The translations under genes were made by a program, and so were the position numbers. A model generated the notes under the pieces. The model saw nothing but the letters and a program-made list of their open reading frames with translations, had not been told where the DNA came from and made no database searches. From Ophioderma brevispina (Eukaryota > Echinodermata > Ophiuroidea > Amphilepidida > Ophiodermatidae): 64,000 nucleotides of DNA. Shown in pieces: positions 12,965-24,298 of the stretch. Position 1 is the stretch's first letter. Every line of letters starts with the position of its first letter. Location: contig JAMKCH010049271.1 of the NCBI GenBank assembly GCA_023653785.1, forward strand, positions 124,001 through 188,000, in the 5' to 3' direction.

Positions 12965-13490
12965 GGCTTAGTGTAAAACGGGAAAGCTGAAGCGACTAGC
13001 GCAAGCGCTAGTGAATTCGGCAGCCTCAACGGAATAAACTGCATGTGATGCTGCACTTTATTCCGTTATGGCTGCCGAATTCACTAGCGCTTCCGCTTTT
13101 GCTTTCGCGTTTACATTAAAGGTCCATGGCCCGATTGCTAATAGCCTCGTCCCCAGGGACCCCAGATTTTACCGGAAGTGGTCAAAATTTTGATATCGGA
13201 AGAAAGCTACTATTTTTCTCATTTACCCTGTGAAATCTTAGGGCTAAAGGATGTTTGGTTGAGATGTTATGAGCGAAAATGTGTCCCTTTTTGGTCGACC
13301 AATATTAATTTTACACAGTACTCTATGGGGATTGTAAAACCACGTTTTTAGCTCTCACATCAAAACGGGTTGGAATATCGGCGCGAAACTTTACAGATGG
13401 GGGTTTGGGGTGAAGGCCATTCTATCAAGATGAACAACTTATAGACTTAAATCGGGCCATCTTCCTTTAAGCCGCCTGTTCTGCCCGATT
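12965..13490. repeat. Fold-back element split by a TTAA MITE
   Basis: The left arm (about 12965-13035) contains AGCGCTAGTGAATTCGGC followed by the ACGGAATAAA block. The right arm (13050-13119) is its complement, with the centre at about 13036-13049. Complementarity reaches the TTAA at 13116-13119, jumps the inserted element (13120-13466), and resumes in TTAAGCCGCCTGTTCTGCC at 13467-13485, which pairs with the CTGTTCGGCTTA block upstream of the left arm. The fold-back was therefore present before the TTAA element entered it. Confidence 0.7.
13120..13466. mobile_element. TTAA-flanked MITE, family 1, better copy, 347 bp
   Basis: The element starts AGGTCCATGGCCCGATT and ends AATCGGGCCATCTTCCT, with TTAA at 13116-13119 and 13467-13470. 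The interior is non-coding and matches the diverged copy at 5971-6306 in several ordered blocks. It sits inside a pre-existing fold-back, so it is the younger of the two. A piggyBac-type transposase encoded elsewhere would be needed to move it (inference from the TTAA footprint). Confidence 0.8.
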
Positions 13491-13787
13491 CTTTCGGGTT
13501 AGAAATGGTTTCTATTGCTGTAAACAATAAGATACGGTTCAACTACCATCAAATGTCGGATAATTGGCAGTTGAATCGCTCCTTAAAGTGGCACTGGCAC
13601 GTTTTCAGAAAATATGAAATTTCTTCAATTTGCTCGCAAATGATAGTCTGGGGCCATTGGAAGAATAGAGATATCTTTTACACATACCCAAAAGCAGAGA
13701 GGGACATTAATAAGAGGCTAAAGACATCCAGGTAGGCCTCCTAATTGTAGGCTAACTTTTAAGTTTGCCGTAACAAATGTGTCTATA

Positions 13788-13980
13788 GACCGTATTCAAT
13801 ATGACGTCAGCCACCAGACATGTTGGTGGACAAGATGCATACATTCCACGACTACAATACATTAGGCTGTCAATCGATCCATGTTTAGCGATTGCACAGG
13901 GATCATTGACAGGTGAATGTATTGTAGTACTGAAATGCTTCTATCTTGTCCACCAACATGGCTGGCTATTGAATACGGTC
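13788..13980 (+). mobile_element. 193-bp palindromic TA-flanked MITE, copy 1
   Basis: The ends are GACCGTATTCAAT and ATTGAATACGGTC, flanked by TA at 13786-13787 and 13981-13982. The arms are long: a TGTTGGTGGACAAGAT block near the left end has its complement near the right end, and ACAATACATT pairs with AATGTATTGT. Copy 2 at 54263-54455 is the same length in the opposite orientation and differs at about 5 positions (roughly 97% identical by eye). A ~75-codon frame crosses each copy, but it is a by-product of the palindrome and resembles no protein I know. Tc1/mariner-like mobilisation is inferred from TA. Confidence 0.85.
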
Positions 13981-13982
13981 TA

Positions 13983-15279
13983 TTACATGAATATCATAGA
14001 CTCGTACTCATTGATATTAAAACCACAAAGGTCATAGACTGGTCAAACAAGGTGCCTGTTTTCTGACGTGTGTTTTCTTGTGTTACACGCTATTTCCCCA
14101 CGAAAACACTTCTTCGTATACAATTACAAATGAAGAGCGCCGCTCATTACATTCATTACTGAATGGTGACGTCATATCTGTGATACTGCTTGGGGAGATT
14201 TTGGAAATTCTGCAATGTGTGTTCATGACGAGAGACTTTTTAGACCTCAGGTGGTCAAAATTAAGATGCCGCACATGATAATGGGAAAATCTGGTATGGT
14301 CTCCGGCTATCGGAAGCTGAAGACAGAATTTAAATAAGACTTTCGTTGGTGAGTGTTGGTGTTGTTTTTTGGTGTTAGAACGTTGCGCCATGAGTCAAAT
14401 ATCCCGGCAAATTAGGGTTGAACAAGTACTCCTAAATAATCTAGATTAGCGCGATAATAATGTGACTAGTGAGATGTATATCTGTGTCCGGTATTATTTG
14501 ATCATTCCTGAACCCACAGTGTCATCATTGCAAGTGCTTTCCTATTTAATACGGTGACAATGTCAAATATGCATGCTATTTTCCGGCATGAACCAAGTTT
14601 GACTGGGAAACGCAATGGCAGTATTGATTTCTGTAAGTTATATGCTCGGAACCGTGTTTGTGGCGCGGTCAAGGGGCATGGTTTGCATGACACTTCAATG
14701 TCACACAGATTTACTGCATTCGGTTGTGTGTATATTGCAAGCGGGTGCCATTAGGTCAGTCCAGTCAGAATGGTACTACACATGCGCGAATTGCCGTCGG
14801 TGACTAGCGTCGGTGACGTGTCCCTAGAATCGTCTATACAGGCTTCAATAGACGAGGGTTTTTTTGTGTCCCCGTCGTCTGCTGAATTAATGTCGCCGGC
14901 GTTCTGTTTACCCTAAGCGCGCTTGATTTGGGCTTAATAATTTCAGATGAGGCTAATGTATATTCAGCTGTATAACCAGGCCAAAATATCCATTTTGACA
15001 ATCTAGAGGGGCGTACTATTTTCCAAATGTACCAGTCTCTCGTTAATTGTATATTACAATGGGTTGAATTGTTTCTTTTCATAACTTGGTCAATATTTAT
15101 TCTCGGACATAAACAACATTGGCAAAATGTCAATGAATTTTTTAAAGAAATCTCACAAAGACCAAAACCAATGACTTTCCATCATTTTGGTACGCGCTCC
15201 GTAACTTACAAGGTGAATACATAAAATTTTAATTTGCTGATTATTATATATACCCAAACAGATCACAAAGAAACCATTT
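13983..15279. other. No gene seen
   Basis: Short mirrored frames on both strands. A small direct repeat GTCGGTGAC...GTCGGTGAC lies near 14797-14817. No coding family recognised. Confidence 0.45.
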
Positions 15280-16401
15280 TACGCTCTCATAGCATCAGTA
15301 CTGTTGGCACACAGCGCCACCTATTCCGTTTTCCCTTCCGCATCGCTAATTTGTCCGGCTGATTCTTAGACATTCCCTACGTCTTTTGACTCACCAGCAG
15401 CTAAGCGCTGTGTTAAGGCTCTGCGATTACTTGAACAAGAGGAAAAAACGTTTCGCGTACCTTGGATATCGCGAAATCAACTAATCAAGTGGTCGATCTG
15501 ATGTTAGAAATTGGTTTCCGGACAAAAAAGACCATTAGTCCTCACGAGTTTTTTTGTAGCCGGCGTGTGTCTGACTTGGATAGGCAGAATCGAGAATTGA
15601 GCAGCTGAAAAGGTAAGAATATTGCTTGTATGCTGTATTTTCCGGTTTTTTCGTCTTTTTCCCAAAAATAAACCTTTTATAAACGAGTCATCTAACTGAC
15701 AATTGAGTTTCGGAATAGTTTGGTGCGTTAAATCGTTACGAAGGCCCAAGTATTTTGCCGCAATCTCCCGTGTACCGCAATGTACAGAAATCCAAATCAA
15801 CCGCTATCTGACAGAGTTCCCCACCCTCAGCCTACGGCGTGCCGGAAAGTAAGTAGGTCTGTGTCACATACTGCAAAGATATTATCTAAACTTAGTGCTG
15901 GCGCTAGAGAGATTAACGTTATCATTCCGTCATAGCGAATGTAAGCATATGAAACTAAATCCAATATCTCCGGCATACGGAAATGTGTTCTTATGGAGAT
16001 TTTTGCATCAGAGGGTCTGTTACTATGTTGTTTTTTCATTAGGCCTATGTATCGTAATTGGGTCTGAACCTATAGAACCTAGCGAGAAAATTGAACGTTT
16101 GTGTCGGGTACTTCGTTGCTCCGCAGACACGGAAAAGTGACACGCATCGCTACGGGCCGCATCCCCTTTACCCACAATGCCCCTGTTCGGTATTTTTTTC
16201 TTGAGAATTTTCAAACGCTGGTTTCAATTTACGCTTTCAATTTTAGAACAGGATATACGTACTTAATTACCGGACCGCCGTACGCTCAGCAGATAATGAT
16301 GTGGTTGATAAACCCTAGGGCATTGAAGATTTTTCCAATGTTTGCCAAGATTCAATAATAGGCCGGCGCTGTGGTGTCAAGACGACCCATAAATGGCGTG
16401 A
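15280..16401 (+). mobile_element. Interrupted copy A of a ~0.7-kb two-copy repeat
   Basis: Segments 15280-15832 and 16283-16401 together match the uninterrupted copy at 62291-62967. Shared blocks include ACAGCGCCACCTATTCCG, CTTGGATATCGCGAAATCAA, GTGGTCGATCTGATGTTAGA, GTACCGCAATGTACAGAAA and ATGATGTGGTTGATAA. The two ends of the repeat are weakly complementary: ACACAGCGCC near the left end and GGCGCTGTG near the right end, with an ACGCC/GGCGT outer block. A DNA-transposon origin is therefore plausible. No protein is encoded. A second element (15833-16282) splits this copy. Confidence 0.75.
15833..16282. mobile_element. TIR element (450 bp) inserted into repeat copy A
   Basis: The element starts TACGGCGTGCCGG and ends CCGGACCGCCGTA, imperfect inverted ends of about 13 bp that can be followed a little further inward. 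It is absent from the sister copy near 62850, which gives the empty site. The flanking 9-mers CCCTCAGCC (15824-15832) and CGCTCAGCA (16283-16291) agree at 7 of 9 positions, consistent with an old 8-9-bp target duplication as left by Mutator- or hAT-type elements. The interior has only mirrored short frames. Confidence 0.75.
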
Positions 16402-17559
16402 GCTTATACAGACGGTGTTAAGAACCTCAGCCGAGTGCATTCGTCAGGACAATCTGCACTTGACGGTATGGGTCTTGTGGCAGGCCTGATTCTCAACTCC
16501 GAACAGACTCACACAGACCAAACTGTACGCAGACCTACGGTCAGTGCAATTATCATGACTGTACCTACACAGAGAACCCCTAACGGTTCAAATGCAATTA
16601 TCCTGACGAATGCATTGGGACGAGGTTGTTATCCGTCATACTTAATGTAATTTATCTAAAGAATGAGGGTAATTTAAAAAAAAAATAAACTAAAACACCC
16701 TAGACTCGAAATGTCCAGAGTCATGCTCTATATAATAGTGCTTATTTAAGGGCATCGTACTACGTAAAACTTGACTCATTTCATTTGTTGATTGGTTTGT
16801 TTTGAAAAAATCTTGCATTGTGCGAGAAATATTCATACTCTCTCAGACTCTTAGAGTGGCTACTTTCTCGCAACCTCCTTGGCAATTTCAAAACAAGCCC
16901 GTTAGTGATGAATACGGTATGACACTGAAAGATTAGACTTTCCGCACGTTCCCTTACCCTCTGCAAACAAACCCATGAGTGATGATTTGCATATACATGC
17001 ATAGGGATTTTCTTCACCTACCAATTCCAACGCCACGTATCAGATATTAAGTCAACGCAGCATTTCATGTGCAAAAACTGGACCGGTTTTTTTGCATTGA
17101 CAACTATTTTATTTTGTGAATTCTCGGGTTTCTTGAAGTTTACTTGATTTCCGTATGTACTAATTATATAGCACATTATATCAGCCAAACTTTCTGAACG
17201 GCTTTGCATAACTTGACAATTATAACTTTAGGATTTTTATTCAATATTTAAAATGTCAAAAGCTTAGTCCTTTGAGGGCACTAATAGCGTTTACGCGTTT
17301 ATGAATCAATTTTTCTGAAGAAAACCGTACAATATCACAATCATTTGGAATTGTCTACACATTCATTTCAACTTATACTTATTCGAGAAACCAATATTTG
17401 TTCAACACAATCAATTTAGCCCGGTCTGACAATAGATAATAAATGTTTAGAGGGTATATACCCTAACGTTTCTTTTCGGAATGACTACCAACCACAACCA
17501 CCGCAATTTTTTTGCTTGTGAGATCTATGGGCAATTTCCCCTATTGAAAGTGCAAAAAA
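16402..17559. other. No gene seen
   Basis: AT-rich. A short palindrome AGGGTATATACCCT occurs near 17453. No coding family recognised. Confidence 0.5.
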
Positions 17560-17720
17560 TGCAGTTAAGCAATAACACACATTTTTTGAAGAGCGCCCCC
17601 AATTTTCAAAATTTGATATTTTTTGCACAGTTATGTTGGTGTCTTGTCTAGAAAACTACACTACGAACGAGAATGCTAAAAAATGTGTATTTATCATGAA
17701 ATACGCATAGTGCCACCTGC
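17560..17720 (+). repeat. Dispersed repeat, single arm of the 57895-58470 family
   Basis: The block from AGCAATAACACACATTTTTT through GCACAGTTATGTTGGT and AAAACTACAC to TATTTATCAT matches, with substitutions, the forward arm at 57900-58050 and the inverted arm at 58310-58440. Only one arm is visible here, so this is a partial or solo copy. Confidence 0.6.
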
Positions 17721-17783
17721 AGAAAATGCCCCCCTAACTTGACTTGCCCAACCAATAAACAACTGGATGAGTGTACCGCCTGT

Positions 17784-17820
17784 CCCAAAAAAACTATAAT
17801 CAAAGATTATTTTTTTTGGG
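17784..17820. repeat. Hairpin of poly-A/poly-T type
   Basis: CCCAAAAAAACTATAATC pairs with GATTATTTTTTTTGGG across a 3-base loop. A transcript from here could fold tightly; no function is implied. Confidence 0.55.
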
Positions 17821-18074
17821 CTCAAATTTAACTCATCTCAACTGTAGTTTTTACTGAGTTCTTTTTAGGAGTGTTTTCCGCTTTTATGAGAATTTGAGTT
17901 TGGTGTAATTTGGGGTCTTGTTCAGGAGTTATGGCTAATTATCTGCGACAGTTGAACACCCTGTGGGCCAGTTTCGGCTATAATGATATCAACAAAGTTG
18001 CCATTGAAAATCACCTTCAAGATTCTTTATTGAAAATTAAATAAAAAGTAGGTATACAGTGCTGTCTTGAGGGC

Positions 18075-18109
18075 GGGGGGGGGGGGGGGGGGGGGGGGGA
18101 AGGGGGGGG
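18075..18109 (+). repeat. Poly-G tract (G25-AA-G8)
   Basis: An uninterrupted run of about 25 G is followed by AA and 8 more G. It can form G-quadruplexes, and its length is probably both unstable in vivo and unreliable in sequencing. Confidence 0.9.
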
Positions 18110-19128
18110 TTATAACAAACTTATAAACTTTACACTGTCGCATTGCTAATAAATACATTTAAACATTGGGAAATTCAATTCCCAAACAGTCTTGTTGTCT
18201 TCAGCCTCACTCCAGGTTTTCCGCAGATGGTAGACCAACAAACACCCTATTGAAGTAAACTGAGACTTTGAACACAACCATCCTTCCTTTATTGCGCTTT
18301 TTGAACACTGCTTTCTTCATTATATTCCCTCCCTGGCATCTTGAGGCAGTGGAATAAGGAGGATAAATGGTCCCCCTTAGAGCGTTTGTCCTCACATTTG
18401 TCCCTCAACAGACTTTTAGCCTGTTACATTAAGTTTCGAGCAGTCAATTTCCATGAATTTCATGATTGTTTCCCCCCTGAGAGTGAGTCCATCATTTCAC
18501 CCACAACATAATAATTTCTGGTGCTTTTCTGAAAAATAATATATTGATTAGTTCAATTCATATAACACTTCACTTTGATATTACAATATTCTTTTGTTTG
18601 AAAAGGGTTTCATTCCCTTTTGATGCTACAAACCACCCTTATACCTTTAGTTTTCTGGAACTGAAACTGGTGACACACCCTACTGGCCTCAAGGGGTATT
18701 TAATCCTTTGTGTTCAACTGACATATCTCCGCTTAGGGTCCACAAATTGGATGGAATAAAAGCGAGGATTTAGCTTTGAATCCGGTCTACCAAATAAAGT
18801 AAAATATCAGGCGAAAAAATGCACATTTATTTTTTTTATAATTTTTAGTTTGATTGTTAGTTTTTTATTGGGACAGTCCTGTAATATTACTTACATGACG
18901 CTATTTCCTGCTATTCTATTGGAAGGTCCGTTTGCCACCAGCCGTGTTGAATTTTATATCGGAGTTCTCCATATTGATTATTCTAGTCACAAATTCCTTC
19001 GTTTGCGACACATAGGCAGCTTAACCAATCACTGGTATAGTTTACTAGCAGTTACCATGTACCGTGTAAACATCCAAATATTTGAAAAATTGGGGGCGAT
19101 CTTCAAAAATGTGGTATTATTGCTTTAA
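18110..19128. other. No gene seen
   Basis: AT-rich; no repeat or peptide recognised. Confidence 0.5.
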
Positions 19129-19221
19129 AGGAACATAACGGCATTGAAAAAATTGGCATAATTATTTCAGTAAGGGTCCTTTCATTATGTCAATTTTTTT
19201 TTTTTCATCCATTATGTCCCT
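19129..19221. mobile_element. TTAA-flanked mini-MITE, family 3, 93 bp
   Basis: TTAA lies at 19125-19128 and 19222-19225. The ends are AGGAACATAACGG and, on the other strand, AGGGACATAATGG, with a T-rich centre. A related right half is at 38551-38600. Confidence 0.65.
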
Positions 19222-19225
19222 TTAA

Positions 19226-19849
19226 GGGACGTTAGGATATACTATCAGACCTATGCCCTTATATTTGTAAGAGTAAGCCATCTCCCTGTTGGTGACCCGT
19301 GTTCATTACTGATGACCCGTGCATTATCGACAGGCGCTAGTGCATTCTTGAAAAATAATGCACTGCGATTTGCATATTTAGCCTGCGTGAAAGCTATGAC
19401 GTCATTCCCTAGTTCAGGCCGGACGAGTATACTATATCATAACCAACTAGTGCCAGTAGTGGGAGGCCGCGCTTACGGGCTCCCGCTAGCTGTAGTGACG
19501 TACCAAGACAATGTAACTGAATATCTTATAGACTTGCCTAGTGATTTATCACACAATGGAAAGTGTCCTCAGGTAATATAATGATTTATCTCGTGTAACC
19601 GGTTCAAGAATTGTATTAATAATGTGCCACTCTCTAATACCAATGAATAATGATGTAATACATATCAACCACAGTGATAATTCTCACCATCGAAAAGAAA
19701 ATTTAAATAGTGCTATAAACAGACCAATCACAACATATTGACCCGTTTATGTTCTACTACGTTACAACTCTAATGGAATTGTTATTCTCAACTTAATATT
19801 TGTAGTCTCACTGCCAAGTTTTTATGAACTGGTAATCTTTTGAAATGTA
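19226..19849. other. No gene seen upstream of LINE-A
   Basis: An 89-codon frame at 19312-19581 resembles nothing I know. The sequence runs into the endonuclease region of LINE-A without a visible junction. Confidence 0.4.
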
Positions 19850-21660
19850 AATCCCATAGATTTTTTGGACTTTGTGAACATTTCATATCTTAATGATGAT
19901 ATCGTGATGAGTATGTAAATATTAAGAATTATTACTTGTGATAGGAAAGATAGGAAACATAAAGCTACTGAGTGTAAATAGACGTGGTGGTGTTGCTTTT
20001 CTATGTTTAGGGCAAACTTGCAACCAGAAATTAAGAAGTGAATAGTGTGTGAACAACTTTGAGCTGCTTGCTATGAATTCAAGTCCACTTAAAAAGGAAC
20101 CTGTCATTGTTATTCTATGGTATAATTACCAGTTCATCTATTGATTTATTTGATAGCTTCCAGGATCTCCTTTCAATTATTGAGTCTGCAGAAAGGATGA
20201 TATTCTAATGGGGGATTTAAATTGTGACCTCATGTCAACCAACCCCCACTGTTTTCTACATTAAACTTAAAGCTATTTGTGATGCTTTAATTTAAGTCAA
20301 ATTAAATTAAGGAACCTCCTAGAATAACTAGGAATAGTGAGACACTATGATTTAATATACTCTTCTGACGACTCTAAAATTGTAACTCAGGTCAACATGC
20401 CTGGTATCAGTGACCACTCCAATCCATTTGCAATTTGGGTAGATCTATAAGTTAATTGTACATCAAGGAATAATAGTACCAATAGCCATATACATAATCA
20501 ATAAATATAAAGTTTCACGTACTTATACTAAATTACTGACGCGCAGGAATTTTTAAATGACCTAGCTCATATTAAATGGGACATAGTTTTAAATAATAGT
20601 GATATTGATATGTCAGCTGAACTGTTTGAAAATCTTTTTGGAGGTTATAGACAAGCATGCTCCTTTCAAAAAGCGCAGAATCCGTAACAAATCTGCTCCA
20701 TGGCTCACATATGATGGTTTGGATATGATTCGCTACAAGATATTGAAACAATTCCATTAGTCAGAGAATAATCATAACTGCCTGGGATATTATCGTACAA
20801 TTAGAATTAAACAATAAATTAATTCGAACTAAAAGAAAGCATTTCTCAGCAATGTTTTGATGAAAATAAACTAATATTAAGAAAACCTTGGAGCCACTTA
20901 AACATGTCATTCCATCTAAAAGTAAAATGCTAAAATCCTGTTATAAACACTTCCAATGGGCCCACTACTGAATCTAAAGATATTGGCTAATGACTAATAA
21001 TTAATTTTGCTAAATTTGGGCCTAAGCTAGCTGATCAAAACAGTGATACAGACTTCTGTAATTCTGATGCTAGTACTTCTAATATGCTGGGCCTACTTTG
21101 ATTTTGTTCCTGTAACTCATGATTATTCCTTCAATAACTTCTTAAATGTCCGAAAGAAAGCTACAGGACTATATTAATATACAGCCACGCTACATTAAAT
21201 TAGCTGCACCTATTATCACTCCAATTATAACTCAGCTAATTAATCATCCTTCCCTACCTCCTAAGTTTCCAGCATGCTGTAAAAAAGCTAAATACATTCC
21301 AGTCTTCAAGCTGGGGACCCTAAGTGATCCCAGCAATATAGGCCAATATCAAATTCTGTTGTTAATTTCTAACATTTGTATTGAAAGGGCAGTTTTTGAT
21401 CCAGCTATTAAACATTTCAATGATAATGGTCTTATTAATATCAATCATCTGGTTTCCGTCCACTCCACTCTACTACTTCAGCGCTATTAATCTAATGAGA
21501 CTGGTACGATGGATTGATAAGGGTCTATGGTTTGATTATGCATGTTGGATCTTAAGAAGGCATTTGACACCGTAAATCATAGTATCTTCCTAACTAAACT
21601 AATATGTATTGTGTTAGTAAATAGTGTAATTGCATGGTTTCATAGTTATAGGGCAAATGA
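19850..21660 (+). pseudogene. LINE-A: decayed endonuclease and N-terminal RT of a CR1/L2-like LINE
   Basis: This is a dead non-LTR retrotransposon. An apurinic-type endonuclease is recognised from ILMGDLNCDLMS (20202-20237; intact relatives have GDFN) and from GISDHSNPF (20403-20430), the conserved SDH motif. A linker segment ending APFKKRRIRNKSAPW follows at about 20660-20700. RT begins with a KATGL motif (about 21153), then YIPVFKLGTLSDPSNIGQYQ (21290-21350, equivalent to the usual PLFKKGD.sd..NYRPI), and LDLKKAFDTVNHSIF (21546-21590), which carries the first catalytic aspartate region. At least six frameshifts and stops break the frame. The RT stops at about 21660 and resumes at 23146 after an inserted element. 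Subfamily placement (CR1, L2 or relatives) is uncertain; LINE identity is secure. Confidence 0.85.
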
Positions 21661-23145
21661 ATTGTGGCTCCGGGTGAAATGGAGTACAGACTTTTTCTAT
21701 TGATCGATTTTTGTCAATGATGACCAAGCTAATAATTTCTGGAGGGTGTGCAAAATTTCGTGCATTGCCTATTTTCTAGAAATCCAATATGCTGCTACAC
21801 TCGCAATTCATTCAAAGGCATAATTTTATGCACTAAATCCGGGTTTTAAATCACGAGGAATCTTTTGGACCGGTTATTGACGTGATTAGATCACAACTTA
21901 CCATCAAATCCATATGGCCACCCTAAACTCAATATGCCCTGAAATCAACCAATTGACCATAACTCATCAAATATTTGTGATAGAGGTATAATCGGCGCTC
22001 TATCCCCAGTAGGAACCATTCTGACATTTCAAGTGTGTTTAACAAGCTTACCAATCAAGATAGAAGCCAATATGACTGCCTTTAGCTCTTTAAAACCTAC
22101 GAAATGTTTATAGTCATACTATACTGGCCGTCATTTTAATTTTAAGTCATGTTGTAAAAACAAATATACCACATACGAGTTATTAATGCTCAACGACATA
22201 CATCTCATACGTTAATTTAAAAAAAAAAAAAAAAATCATTTTGGGTGTTTTAACAAATACAACAGAAAAAAACGATCTATCGTAATTTATACATTTTATG
22301 AAGGTCAAATGCAGCCACATTGGCCCCATCTTACATGTTTGCATGTTAAAGAAACAGCAATTCCAGATAAGATAGTTAAATGGTCAAATACTTATCCCAT
22401 ACCTTATTTACCCTTATAATAATAATTATTGATGATAAATACATATAAGACACATATAATTGTTTTTACTATTTTTAAATGCGGCTGTTTTGGCTGCCCA
22501 TCTTGAATTTTGAAAATTGTCCATACAGAGAAATGACAACTAAAGGGTTCTAGTGATCAAATACATGTATCTCAATAAGTGTAAAGCATAAAGCACTACA
22601 TATAGACATGCATTGCCTCTAAACTGCAACAATGTGTCAAACACTTGACGTGTCGGATGCGTTGGAAATGCATTCTAGAGGTGTTAAGTAACACTTGCAG
22701 GTGTGATCATTGTAACGATTTTGAACACCTGCAGAACATATTTTAAGGTGTTCAGCATGTAATTCAAGTAGCGTAATAGGTATAATGGAGGTGTTAAGGT
22801 CATTTTAATGATCCCGAGAGCATATTTGACTTTTGCGGCAAGCAAATTATTGGGATTTTGTGGCAATGTAATGATAAACTTACTTTACCAACACTTTCTC
22901 GTGCTTAAACCCCGAGTACCGAGAATATTTGTCTCTATCGGAAATACATAAGGGATCATTTATTGATTTTGGACATGGTAGCAGCCATATTGTTTTTCAA
23001 AAATGGCCACGTACAAATTTTGCACACCCTCCAAAATTTATTGGTTTAGGTCCTAATGAACTAAACTCTATCAGAGAAAAAGTCTGTACTCATTTCCATC
23101 CTCATGCTGTGTGCCTTAACTTCTACCTGACTATTATCCTACAGT
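21661..23145. mobile_element. ~1.5-kb TIR element inserted in LINE-A
   Basis: This segment separates RT motifs that are adjacent in any LINE. Its outer ~130 bp are mutually inverted: GAGTACAGACTTTTTCT, GGAGGGTGTGCAAAATTT and CCAATATG on the left recur inverted on the right as AGAAAAAGTCTGTACTC, AAATTTTGCACACCCTCC and CATATTG. The interior (21800-22990) is AT-rich with A16 near 22217 and no transposase. Exact edges and target duplication could not be fixed because the termini have diverged. It inserted after LINE-A, while both flanks of the RT were still in place. Confidence 0.7.
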
Positions 23146-24298
23146 CGTACACAAGTAACTTCCGTTAATTGTCCACTTTCCAATTGTGCTGATATTGTTT
23201 GCGGAAGGCCACAGGCCGCGATTGATGGCCCCTTGCCTTTCTTGTATATATTAATGATCTACCCCAAATATGTTCTCTCATTGGTAAAGTAGTAGTATGC
23301 TGACGACACCCTTATTTAGTATGCTTCCAACTCAACAATAACATTGTGGAATTGATTAAATGGTCCGCTACTTATTAACAATGGTTCAGAGTAACACTCA
23401 TCATAAATGTCAAAAAACTGAGTTATGTTAATAGTTTCCTAGGCAGAATTTCTTTTCTCTCAAAGACCATACCAACATAAGTGTGAACATAATGGTGTCA
23501 TATCGCGATGCATCAGTGCACACACCCTTGGTGTTCTTATTGATGATACATTACTTGGTCACATCACATCCGCCATGTTCGTAAAAAAGCGCTGAAAGGT
23601 ATGTTTATGTTTAAAAAGGTGCAATTCTCTTATTCCTCATGATATTTTAAAAAATTTCTATAATGGCAATTATTCTTCCCCATCTTGAATACTGTATGGT
23701 GTGTGGGGAAATTGTGGTATTACTGTTGCCAACCGCCTACAGATTATACACAGGCTGCTCGAATAATTGCGGTGCTAAATGGGACGCACCCAGTAATTGG
23801 TTTCTTAGCCAGCCTCGATTGGCAACCACTCTCACTGGGCCAGCAATACAACTGCTCCCTTTTAGCATACAAAATCTTTAAGTGGTATAGCACCTCCCCC
23901 TCTTACTCGTCTTTTCTCCTACTCTAATAACAGCTATAATTTCGCACAGTTAATATACTGTTGTCATTCCTCACCTAAAAAAACGTAGTCTTTCCTATCG
24001 AGGTGCCATATATTGGAACATCTTGATGAGACTATTCACAGTCTGTTACTTTTAAATGTATTCAGAAAAAAATCAAAGAGTTTTCTTGTTAAATTGCTGT
24101 TTTAATATTTTGTTTGGATTGTGTTCATGTTTTGTCATATTTGTTTTGCTATGCTTTTGGCTTTGCATGTATTCCATTACTTTAGCTTAAGATAAATTGT
24201 ATTTTGTAAATTGTACATATGTTAATGAGTACCCACGCCCCAAGGAAAAACAACTTTTTGTTGATTGGGCCTCCGGGTGAAATAAATTTTAAATGATG
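23146..24298 (+). pseudogene. LINE-A: C-terminal RT and 3' tail
   Basis: After the insertion, RT resumes with SRTQVTSVNCPLSNC (23143-23190) and an IVCGRPQ motif (usually GVPQG). The catalytic YADDTLI box follows at 23296-23316, then an in-frame stop. An NVKKTEL segment comes at about 23409-23425. The LINE C-terminal region is next: HTLGVLIDDTLL (23519-23555), a Y...PHLEYC-like block at about 23660-23700 and a segment ending SLDWQPLSLGQQYNCSLLAY (about 23813-23872). The 3' untranslated end reads GGGCCTCCGGGTGAAATAAA and a short AATGATGAA tail, as on CR1/L2-type elements, which end in short repeats rather than long poly-A. Many frame breaks; inactive. Confidence 0.85.

Noticed and set aside
13801..14037. 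Frame MTSATRHVGGQ..., repeated on the minus strand near 54440
   Set aside because: Shared only because both lie in the two copies of the 193-bp palindromic MITE.
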